64,000 bases of DNA, taken from assembly GCA_022843625.1 (NCBI GenBank), contig JALHNH010000024.1, forward strand, positions 1-64,000. The letters are read 5' to 3'. The translations under genes and the position numbers were made by a program. The notes beneath the pieces were generated by a model that saw only the letters and a list, made by a program, of their open reading frames with translations, had not been told where the DNA came from and searched no databases. This DNA comes from Bryobacter sp. Lineage in GTDB: Bacteria; Acidobacteriota; Terriglobia; Bryobacterales; Bryobacteraceae. Positions 35,483 through 43,342 of the stretch are shown here, one piece after another (position 1 is the first letter of the stretch; every line of letters begins with the position of its first letter).

Positions 35483-36211
35483 ATGAAGACTCATACTGCG
35501 GTGGCGAGACTCGAATCGGCCACCAAATTTTACGGTAAGGTGGCCGCGCTGGACGGGGTTTCGTTTGAGCTTCGGCGCGGAGAAGTATTGTCTCTGCTTG
35601 GCCCGAATGGGGCCGGCAAAACCACAGCGATACGGCTGTTGTTGGGTTTGGCTGACCCAAGTTCAGGGTCGGCCACTTTGTTTGGACTGGCACCGAGGAG
35701 CCGGGCTGCAAGAATGCGGACCGGGGTGATGCTCCAGGCTGGGGGCGTGCCAGCGACCTTGCGAGTGGCTGAGCACATCGAACTGTTTTCGAGCTATTAC
35801 GAGAACCCGATGCCGTTGGCTGAGACTCTGGCAGCTGCTGGATTGACTGGGCTCGCAAAGCGGCCCTTCGGGGAATTGTCTGGAGGGCAGAAGCAACGGT
35901 TGCTATTCGCGCTGGCGATCTGTGGCCGACCGGAGCTGCTCTTTCTCGATGAGCCCACGGTAGGCCTCGATCCGGAATCGCGACGCGCGATCTGGAAGCA
36001 GGTGAGGTTATTGCGAGCAGGCGGGACAGCGGTGCTGCTGACGACCCATTACCTCGAAGAGGCTGAAGCGCTGTCGGACAGGGTGCTGGTGCTTGACGGG
36101 GGCCGCGCGCTGACAGAGGGCACGCCTGAACAAATAAAGGAACAAGCGCAGAGCGCGACACTCGAAGACGCATTTATCAAATTGACCCAACATGAGGAGA
36201 GCTATCAATGA
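35483..36211 (+). CDS. ABC transporter ATP-binding protein (exporter)
   Basis: A 242-residue ABC-2-type exporter ATPase. Walker A 'LGPNGAGKTTAIRLL', signature 'LSGGQKQRLLFALAI', Walker B 'LLFLDEPTVGLDP' and switch His 'LLTTHYLEEAE' are intact. It is of the CcmA/DrrA-like group used for drug, lipid or peptide export. The ATG at 35483 is chosen over one at 35438 because the conserved domain starts just after it. It overlaps the permease gene in ATGA. Confidence 0.92.
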   Translation: MKTHTAVARLESATKFYGKVAALDGVSFELRRGEVLSLLGPNGAGKTTAIRLLLGLADPSSGSATLFGLAPRSRAARMRTGVMLQAGGVPATLRVAEHIELFSSYYENPMPLAETLAAAGLTGLAKRPFGELSGGQKQRLLFALAICGRPELLFLDEPTVGLDPESRRAIWKQVRLLRAGGTAVLLTTHYLEEAEALSDRVLVLDGGRALTEGTPEQIKEQAQSATLEDAFIKLTQHEESYQ

Positions 36212-36969
36212 GCAACATGAAGTTGTACTGGAACGAGACGCGGTTTGAGTTTCTAAAGATGCTGAGGATGCCGGCTTACTCGGTGAGTACGGTGGCTTAT
36301 CCGCTGGCCTTTTACATCATGTTTGGATTGGTGCTTCCGACCAGCAGGATCAAAGGAGCAGGGATGGAGCAGTATCTACTTGGAACCTATGGCGCATTCG
36401 CTGTGATTAGCGCAACTGTGCTGTCACTTGGGGCCGGTATCGCGGTAGAGCGGGGGTTGGGATGGCTGGCGGCAAAGCAAGCGAGCCCGATGCCGCCGTC
36501 TGCTTATCTGGTGGCGAAGACCTTGGTTGCGTTGCTGTTTAGCCTGATTGTGCTGGTGATCTTGTTTAGCGTGGGCTGGTTCTTTGGCGGCGTCGAGATG
36601 CCACTCCTGAACTGGTTGAGTGCTTGTGGGCTCTTGCTCGCCGGCAGCTTGCCGTTCACGCTGCTGGGGATAGCGATTGGGATGCTGACGGGGCCGAATT
36701 CCGCACCCGGGATCGTGAATATGATTCATTTGCCTTTAGCCTTCTTTTCGGGGCTCTGGATTCCGATTGTGATGATGCCCGAGAAACTGCAACAGGTGGC
36801 AGTATTTCTGCCTTACTACCATCTGGGGCAGATCGGGTTGATGGGAGTTGGAGCACATTCTCGGGGGACGCTGTTGGAGCACTTTGGAGCACTCGCTTTG
36901 TTTGCCGCTTTGTTTGCCGGTGTTATCTTGTGGGCGCAGAGACGGAATTCAGAGAGAATGTACGGGTAG
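36208..36969 (+). CDS. ABC-2 type transporter permease
   Basis: A 253-residue inner-membrane permease with six hydrophobic helices (about 25-45, 57-80, 105-135, 140-165, 172-190, 222-245), the ABC-2 arrangement. 'PLAFFSGLWIPIVMMPEKLQ' is the conserved region before the last helix. It pairs with the ATPase just upstream (4-base overlap). The substrate is unknown; the attached DesK/DesR-type system suggests a membrane-stress or antimicrobial response. Confidence 0.88.
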   Translation: MSNMKLYWNETRFEFLKMLRMPAYSVSTVAYPLAFYIMFGLVLPTSRIKGAGMEQYLLGTYGAFAVISATVLSLGAGIAVERGLGWLAAKQASPMPPSAYLVAKTLVALLFSLIVLVILFSVGWFFGGVEMPLLNWLSACGLLLAGSLPFTLLGIAIGMLTGPNSAPGIVNMIHLPLAFFSGLWIPIVMMPEKLQQVAVFLPYYHLGQIGLMGVGAHSRGTLLEHFGALALFAALFAGVILWAQRRNSERMYG

Positions 36970-38049
36970 ATGATGCGACTGCTGCCTGCTGACTCCGATT
37001 CCGGTTGGACACCCTATGCGTGGCTGATCTACGCAGTGCCTTTTGCGCTTTGGCCTGCAGGCCGTAGTTCGACGCTTCAAGACTGGGTGGTGAACTGCGC
37101 TGGCCTAGCCGTGTTCCTTGGGCTCTATTTCTGGGCGCATTGGTTGAAGGGCTTGCGCATTTTGATTCCAGTGGCGGGGCTGGCGCTACTGGGCTTCGCT
37201 TATCTGCCCTGGAATCCCTTTGCGATTGCTTTCTATATTTATGCAGGAGCGTTCTCGGGGTATACGGCGAGGACGAATGCAGTGGTGGTAAGTTGTTCAC
37301 TGCTGGTGGGGATCTTGGGCCTGCAGGCCTGGATCTTCAAGCTCAATCCGATGACACTGTTGAGCGGATTTGTGTTCATACCGCTGCTTGGTTTTCTGAT
37401 GCTCTACTATGCCCGGCAGCATGTGGTGAACCTCAAGCTGCGACAGGCACAAAATGAAGTACAGCAGATGGCAAGAGTAGCGGAGAGGGAGAGGATTGCC
37501 CGTGATTTGCACGACCTGCTGGGGCATACGCTGTCGGTGATTGTGTTGAAGTCTGAACTTGCGTCTCGCTTGGCTGTGAAGGACCCTGCACGTGCCGCCA
37601 AGGAGATTGGTGAAGTAGAAACAATTGCGAGGCAGGCGCTTTCTGAGGTGAGGACGGCGGTAGAGGGCTACCGGTCTACGGGTCTGCGCGGGGAGTTTGA
37701 ACGGGCACGGGCGCTGCTGGAAAATGCCGGGTTGCGGGTGGATGCGAATTGCAGTTTCGAGCGGCTGCCGGCGATTGAGGAGAGCGTCTTGTCGCTGGCA
37801 CTTCGGGAGGGTGTGACGAATATCTTGAGGCATTCGGGGGCAACGGCTTGTCTGTTGCAAGGGGAGATGAAGGGGCATGAGGCAGAGATCCGAATTGCCG
37901 ACAATGGTACCGGCTATCAGGGCAAAGAAGGAGCAGGCTTGCGGGGGATGAGGGAACGGATTGGGACGCTAGGAGGGAGACTGGTGGTGAGAATGGACGC
38001 CGGGACAGAACTTGAAATTCGATTACCGCTAAGGGGAGACGCCGCTTGA
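36970..38049 (+). CDS. DesK-type sensor histidine kinase
   Basis: A 359-residue HPK7-class kinase. Five or six N-terminal TM helices (about 15-150) are followed by the HisKA_3 H-box 'RIARDLHDLLGHTLS' (about 178) and a HATPase_c domain with N-box 'ALREGVTNILRHSGA' and G-box 'ADNGTGYQGKEGAGLRGM'. In DesK-like proteins the membrane part senses bilayer state. It follows the permease stop directly and overlaps the response-regulator gene by 4 bases, so it very likely controls the exporter. Confidence 0.9.
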   Translation: MMRLLPADSDSGWTPYAWLIYAVPFALWPAGRSSTLQDWVVNCAGLAVFLGLYFWAHWLKGLRILIPVAGLALLGFAYLPWNPFAIAFYIYAGAFSGYTARTNAVVVSCSLLVGILGLQAWIFKLNPMTLLSGFVFIPLLGFLMLYYARQHVVNLKLRQAQNEVQQMARVAERERIARDLHDLLGHTLSVIVLKSELASRLAVKDPARAAKEIGEVETIARQALSEVRTAVEGYRSTGLRGEFERARALLENAGLRVDANCSFERLPAIEESVLSLALREGVTNILRHSGATACLLQGEMKGHEAEIRIADNGTGYQGKEGAGLRGMRERIGTLGGRLVVRMDAGTELEIRLPLRGDAA

Positions 38050-38651
38050 AGATCCGTGTGGCGATTGGTGAGGATCAGGCGATGATCCGCGGGGCGCTGG
38101 CGGCTTTGCTCGAGATTGAGGGCGACATGGAAGTGGTGGGGCAGGCAGCGAACGGGATTGAGGCGCTGGAGTTGGCGGAGAAGATGCGGCCGGAGGTTTT
38201 CCTTCTGGATATCGAGATGCCGGGGATGACTGGGCTTGAGGTGGCGGCCGAGATTCAGCGGCGGAAGCTGCCGGTAAAGGTGGCGATTTTGACGACGTTT
38301 GCGCGGGCAGGGTATTTGCGAAGGGCGCTCGATTCGGGGGTGAGCGGATACTTGCTGAAGGACTCACCGGCGACGAAGCTGGCGAAGGCGATCCGGCTGA
38401 TTCATGCGGGTGGGAGGTCAATTGATCCGGATCTGGCGGCAGAGGCCTGGACCGAGGCCGACCCGCTGACGGACCGGGAGCGGCAAGTGTTGCGACTGGC
38501 GGCGGAGGGACAATCGAGCTCGGAGATATCGATCGTGCTGCATTTGAGCGAGGGGACAGTAAGGAATTACCTGTCGGAGGCGATTGGCAAGTTGGGCGCG
38601 GCCAACCGTACTGAGGCCGCGCGGATTGCGAGACAGCGGGGCTGGCTTTAA
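38046..38651 (+). CDS. NarL/DesR-type response regulator
   Basis: A 201-residue response regulator: receiver domain with phosphoacceptor Asp in 'VFLLDIEMPGMTGLEV' (about residue 54), switch Thr in 'AILTTFARAGYL', and a LuxR-type HTH 'LTDRERQVLRLAAEGQSSSE' to 'LSEGTVRNYLSEAIGKL'. The start is a TTG in a TTGA overlap with the kinase gene. The likely target is the promoter at 35384. Its end overlaps the convergent TonB-receptor gene by 4 bases. Confidence 0.92.
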   Translation: MKIRVAIGEDQAMIRGALAALLEIEGDMEVVGQAANGIEALELAEKMRPEVFLLDIEMPGMTGLEVAAEIQRRKLPVKVAILTTFARAGYLRRALDSGVSGYLLKDSPATKLAKAIRLIHAGGRSIDPDLAAEAWTEADPLTDRERQVLRLAAEGQSSSEISIVLHLSEGTVRNYLSEAIGKLGAANRTEAARIARQRGWL

Positions 38652-41600
38652 AAGATAATCCGGATGCCGAGTTGCATCTGGCGATTTGAGCGGGCGGTGC
38701 CGCCGATGATTCCGAAGGCAGTATTTCCCAATGCGGCCCCGGGTTGGCCGAGTTGCGGGGTGTTGAAGAGATTGAAAGCTTCAGCACGGAATTCGGCCCG
38801 GCTTTTCTCGCCGAGAGGGAGGTTGAAATTGCGCTGCAGACTCAGATCAGTTGAGACGGTACCCGGGCCGATGAGTGTGTTTCTTCCACCATTGCCGATG
38901 GTGAATTGAGTGGGGAAGACAAAGGCGGCAGGATCAATCCATCGATCTACTGTGGGCTTGTCGAGCTTGCCGGAAGCGATGCGATTGGGCCAGTTGGTAT
39001 TCCCGGTATTGGCATTGTCGAAGTTGAGGGTAACGGTATAGGGCAGGCCTGTGGATAGCGTTGTGATGCCGGACAAAGCCCAGCCTCCGAGAATGTGAGC
39101 GCCGGGACCTGAAGACACAAAACGCTTACCCTGGCCGAAGGGAAGTTCCAGAAGCCCCGACATTACAAAGCGGTGAGCCACCTGTTGATCGGAGAGACCG
39201 TAGTTGAGGCGGCGATTGCGGGAATCGACAACGGCACCAGAGCCAGCCGAGCCGCCGCAACCGTCGCAGAGATCGATGTTGGATTGCATGTCGAGAGCGC
39301 GGCCAAAAGTATAGACCCCAAGCAAAGAGAAACCCTGCGTGAATCGGCGCTCAAGGCGGGCGCTTAATCCGTTGTAGGCGGAGGTCACCCAGGGCGCCAC
39401 GCTGAGAACCGAGCCTGAGGTAACGGTTCCAGCAAGTGGGCGGCGTGCGTTAACGGAACCGGGGCCGGGAATGGGCTGATTGCCCTCGTAAGCTCCATAG
39501 AGTTTGACCCCTTTGTTGCCAACATAGTTGATCTCGGCGACGTAGTTCTTGCCCAGCTCTTTCTGAATCGAGAGGTTCCACTGCTGGACATAAGGAATGG
39601 TGTTGCGGGTAGACCAGGAACGGATCTGCGCTGTGTTGGTGGGCGAGAGGCGGTATGTCGCGGGATCTCCGGGAGCCGAGCGGGCTGGCAGGGGAGAAGT
39701 GAGGGGAATGGTGGAGGAAACATTGACCTGGTCTGAAATGACGTTGAAGGCACCAAAGCCTACAAAGGGAGGGTTATTGGTGGGGCGTTGGGAAACGCCG
39801 AAACCTTCGTCCTGGGCAAAGAAGATACCTGCTCCGCCACGGACAACAAGGCCCTTGGCGGCACGGTAAGCAAAGCCGACGCGTGGGGCGAAGTTGTTGC
39901 GATCAGTGAACTGGAGCGATCTGGGCAGTCGGTTGTCGCCGGCAATCACGTACTGATTGTTGAGGCTTCCAGGTTCAAGGATCAAATTGGCCAGGCGGTT
40001 GTTGGCGTCATAAAAGGGGGCGGTGATCTCGTAGCGAATGCCAAAGTTCAGCGTAAGGCGAGAAGTGATGGCCCAATCATCCTGGACGTAGGCGTAGTAG
40101 TTACGTGCGCGCTCATTGGCATCTGAGGGTGAGCCAATTGTGATGGAGTTGGGCAGGCCCAGCAAGAGGTCAGCAACGGAAGAGCCGCTGCCTGGGCGAG
40201 CCAGGGGATTTTGGGTGAAGACACCGGAGAAACCCCATGAGCCCCGACCTTGGAGCGCAGCAAAAGTCGGAATGTCGAGGTACTGGAAGTCAAAGCCCAT
40301 TTTGATGGTGTGCTTATTGCGAACCCAGGAGAGGTTGTCGGAGAAGTTCCAGACATTGCTCTTCTTTGTGACCGGATTGTTGCCGTAGTTAGGCGGCTGT
40401 TCGCCGAGGGTGGCATAACCATTGATGCCGAATGTGGGCGTAGAGGACGTTACGCGTGGGTCGAGTGAATTGGCAATGACGGGGTCGAGCGGGAGGGTTG
40501 CATCCTGAACGGTGCCGACATAGTTGAAGGCAAAACGGAGTTCATTGACGATGTTGGGGCTAACAATGCGGGTGTGGCCGACGCCCCAGGATCGAGCAGG
40601 TATCTCACGGTCGACTCCGGTCTGAGCTCCTACAGGGAGAATCGGAAGCCGGGAGAAGAGACCATTGTCGAAGGAGTAGCGGAGGAAGAGGGTGTCTTTG
40701 TTGCTGAGCCTGAGGTCACCACGGAAGGTCGCATTGTTGGATCTGGTGGCCTGGAGCGGATTAGAAACCCAGTTGCGAGCAACGCCGGGCAGGTTGGGAT
40801 TGGGGAAGCGATCGATGAGTGATTTGCCGATGCGATCAAAGCGCGAAGAAGGAATGGAGTTGCCGGGGAAGGCAGTGCGAACGAAGCCCGCACCGGCAGG
40901 GTTGGCCCGAGTGGTGAAGGGATCAAAGACCGGCATCGTGAAGCTGCCATTGCGCTCTGCCTGCAGGGGGATGGTTGCTGTACCGACTTCGCCTTCTGAG
41001 ATATGAGTGCGCTGGAAGGCAGCGAGGAACCAGGCGCGATTCTTGATAACGGGGCCACCGAGTGAGCCGCCGAACTGGTGCTGAATGTATAGAGGCTGTC
41101 TGGAAGAGGCAGGGAGGAAGTAATCGCGAGCATCCATCTTGTTATTACGAAGGAATTCAAAGACACTGCCGTGGAATTCGTTAGTGCCGGACTTGGTGAC
41201 GACGTTGACGACGGCTCCGGCAGAGGCTCCATACTCGGCGGAGTAGTTGGAGGTCTGGACCTTGAACTCGGCAATGGCTTCAAGGGAGGGGCGCATGGCG
41301 TCGCGAGCACGGTTATCGAGGCCACGCAGGTAGTTCTGGTTGCGGGCACCATCGAGGAGGAAGGCGTTCTGGAGACTACGATTGCCGTAGGCGGAGAAGC
41401 TACGATCGCGCGAGCGCGAGGCGGGTACCGCACCAGCGGTGAGGTTACCCAGGGCAAGATAGTTGCGGCCGTTGAGGGGTAGTTGCTGGAGAGTGCGATC
41501 GTCGATCACCTGCCCAACGGTGTTGGAGGCGGCTTCGAGGAGTTCAGCCGAAGCAGATACAGTGATTGACTCAGAGGTAGCGCCGGTTTCAAGCGTGAGG

Positions 41601-41902
41601 CGGATCGAGAGCTGCTCATCAACGCGGAGGACGATGCCGGAGCGGATCAACTTTTTGAAGCCTTCAGCCGAGACTTCAAGCGTGTAAGCAGTGGGGCGCA
41701 GCAGTGGGGCAACGAAGGAACCGTCGGCACCAGCGACAATCTCACGAACCTGCTCACCGGTCTCGGTGCCAAGCAAACGAATTTTTGCTCCCGGGATGAC
41801 GGCGCCTGAGGAGTCGAAGACTGCGCCGGAGAGGGTGCCGGTGGAGGTCTGTGCGAGCAGGCTGGAAGCGAGAGCAAGTAGTGAAAGCAGTTTGATGCAC
41901 AT
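38648..41902 (-). CDS. Oar-like TonB-dependent receptor with carboxypeptidase-regulatory domain
   Basis: 1084 residues with signal peptide (about 1-17). An N-terminal carboxypeptidase-regulatory-like Ig domain ('GTLSGAVFDSSGAVIPGAKI', about 20-105) precedes a plug domain with 'QQLPLNGRNYLALGNLT' and 'VNVVTKSGTNEFHGSVFEFL', then a C-terminal beta-barrel ending in aromatic 'GIRIIF'. This is the large Oar-like class expanded in Acidobacteria, presumed to import or bind sizeable substrates with TonB energy. It lies just downstream of a sulfatase gene (16 bases) on the same strand. Substrate unknown. Confidence 0.9.
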   Translation of the reverse strand: MCIKLLSLLALASSLLAQTSTGTLSGAVFDSSGAVIPGAKIRLLGTETGEQVREIVAGADGSFVAPLLRPTAYTLEVSAEGFKKLIRSGIVLRVDEQLSIRLTLETGATSESITVSASAELLEAASNTVGQVIDDRTLQQLPLNGRNYLALGNLTAGAVPASRSRDRSFSAYGNRSLQNAFLLDGARNQNYLRGLDNRARDAMRPSLEAIAEFKVQTSNYSAEYGASAGAVVNVVTKSGTNEFHGSVFEFLRNNKMDARDYFLPASSRQPLYIQHQFGGSLGGPVIKNRAWFLAAFQRTHISEGEVGTATIPLQAERNGSFTMPVFDPFTTRANPAGAGFVRTAFPGNSIPSSRFDRIGKSLIDRFPNPNLPGVARNWVSNPLQATRSNNATFRGDLRLSNKDTLFLRYSFDNGLFSRLPILPVGAQTGVDREIPARSWGVGHTRIVSPNIVNELRFAFNYVGTVQDATLPLDPVIANSLDPRVTSSTPTFGINGYATLGEQPPNYGNNPVTKKSNVWNFSDNLSWVRNKHTIKMGFDFQYLDIPTFAALQGRGSWGFSGVFTQNPLARPGSGSSVADLLLGLPNSITIGSPSDANERARNYYAYVQDDWAITSRLTLNFGIRYEITAPFYDANNRLANLILEPGSLNNQYVIAGDNRLPRSLQFTDRNNFAPRVGFAYRAAKGLVVRGGAGIFFAQDEGFGVSQRPTNNPPFVGFGAFNVISDQVNVSSTIPLTSPLPARSAPGDPATYRLSPTNTAQIRSWSTRNTIPYVQQWNLSIQKELGKNYVAEINYVGNKGVKLYGAYEGNQPIPGPGSVNARRPLAGTVTSGSVLSVAPWVTSAYNGLSARLERRFTQGFSLLGVYTFGRALDMQSNIDLCDGCGGSAGSGAVVDSRNRRLNYGLSDQQVAHRFVMSGLLELPFGQGKRFVSSGPGAHILGGWALSGITTLSTGLPYTVTLNFDNANTGNTNWPNRIASGKLDKPTVDRWIDPAAFVFPTQFTIGNGGRNTLIGPGTVSTDLSLQRNFNLPLGEKSRAEFRAEAFNLFNTPQLGQPGAALGNTAFGIIGGTARSNRQMQLGIRIIF

Positions 41903-41917
41903 TTGCGTTGTCCTTGG

Positions 41918-43258
41918 TTATTTCGGTAGTGCGGCTTGCCATTTGGCGGCGAGAGTGGCGAGTTCGTCGACCAGAGCAGGGTGGAGTGCCCGCTGGTTTC
42001 GCGACTCGGAGGGATCTTCGTCGAGGTTGGAGAGAAAGAGGACATCGTCGCCAGTGAGCGATTTGTTGCCGTCGGGCCGGCGGTCAAAGTCTTTGCCATT
42101 GATGACCAGCTTCCACGGCCCTCGGCGGACGGCCAACTGACCCTGGTTAGTCCAGAAGAGTTCTTTGTGGGGCGAAGCGGCGTTATTGGTCAGGACATTC
42201 CAGATAGAGAGCCCATCGAGACCTGACGGAAGCGGTAGGCCGGCGGCATCGAGGACTGTCGGAAAGATGTCCATGGCCTGGGCAATCTGAGGCAAAGTTC
42301 GGTGCTGGATTTTGGCAGGGTAATGGACAAAGCCCGGAATGTGAGTGCCTCCATCGAAGACAGAGAACTTGAAGCCACGGTAGGGGGTGTTTACACCGGC
42401 GGTGGCGTATTGTCCATCAAGCCCGGCTCGCTTCTCGGTTGTGGCACCATTGTCGCCGGTGAAAAAGAGGAGCGTGTTGTCCCATTGGCCGGATTGTTCG
42501 AGCGAGGCGCGGATGCGGCCGATGCCGTCATCGACGGCGGAGATCATGGCTGCGTAGGTTTGCCGTTCGAGAGGGAGATTGGAAAAACGCCGCATGTATT
42601 TGTCTGGAGCATGCATTGGGTAGTGAGGCGCATTGAAGGCGAGGTAGGTACAGAAGGGCTGGTCTGTTTTAGCGGTTAGAAACTGGATGGCTTCGTCGGT
42701 CATCCGCTCGGTGAAGTATTGGCCGTCTTCAAATATCTCGGTGCGGTTGCGCCAGAGGTCATGGAAGTTTGGGCGGTTCGGTTCCCCCCAATAAAAGCGG
42801 TGAGAGTAGAAGTCGATGCAGCCGTTCAAGAAGCCGTAGAAGGAGTCGAAGCCGTGGGCGTTGGGATGAGTGTCTGGTTTCAAGCCGAGATGCCACTTGC
42901 CAATGGCGGCAGTGCGATAGCCGGCAGCACGGAAGGTGGCGCCGAGGTTGGGCAGGCCGGGGGTGAGTTCCGAGCTGTTGGCGGGGACGCCAGCACGCGC
43001 GGGGTAACGGCCGGAGAGGATCGAGGCACGAGCCGGGGCGCAAACGGGGGCGTTGGAGTACCAATTCGAAAGGACGGCAGACTTGCTAGCCAAGGCATCG
43101 AGATTGGGTGTTTTGAGATCTTTGGCCCCGAGGTATCCAAGATCGCGGCAACCCAGGTCGTCGAGAACCACGACGAGGATATTGGGGCGAGCCTTAGCAG
43201 GCTGGGCGAGGAGAGCGGGAGCGGCGAGGATTTGGCGACGAGTCAATTGGGGCATCAC
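41918..43258 (-). CDS. Sulfatase, Tat-exported, Cys-type
   Basis: A 446-residue type I sulfatase with a Tat leader ('LTRRQILAAPALLAQ'). The metal site 'VVVLDDLGCRDLGYLG' and formylglycine motif 'CAPARASILSGRYPAR' (C-x-P-A-R) are intact; 'FFTGDNGATTEKRAG' is the later conserved block. It is a different lineage from the sulfatase at 26935. Sharing a strand and a 16-base gap with the TonB receptor suggests a common sulfated substrate. Confidence 0.9.
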   Translation of the reverse strand: MMPQLTRRQILAAPALLAQPAKARPNILVVVLDDLGCRDLGYLGAKDLKTPNLDALASKSAVLSNWYSNAPVCAPARASILSGRYPARAGVPANSSELTPGLPNLGATFRAAGYRTAAIGKWHLGLKPDTHPNAHGFDSFYGFLNGCIDFYSHRFYWGEPNRPNFHDLWRNRTEIFEDGQYFTERMTDEAIQFLTAKTDQPFCTYLAFNAPHYPMHAPDKYMRRFSNLPLERQTYAAMISAVDDGIGRIRASLEQSGQWDNTLLFFTGDNGATTEKRAGLDGQYATAGVNTPYRGFKFSVFDGGTHIPGFVHYPAKIQHRTLPQIAQAMDIFPTVLDAAGLPLPSGLDGLSIWNVLTNNAASPHKELFWTNQGQLAVRRGPWKLVINGKDFDRRPDGNKSLTGDDVLFLSNLDEDPSESRNQRALHPALVDELATLAAKWQAALPK

Positions 43259-43342
43259 TTGATGATGGTGATGAAGCTATCACAAAATCGCGATAAGCGG
43301 CTCACTGTGCTTGCGACAGGGCAAGATCTGGAGTGCGATGAG

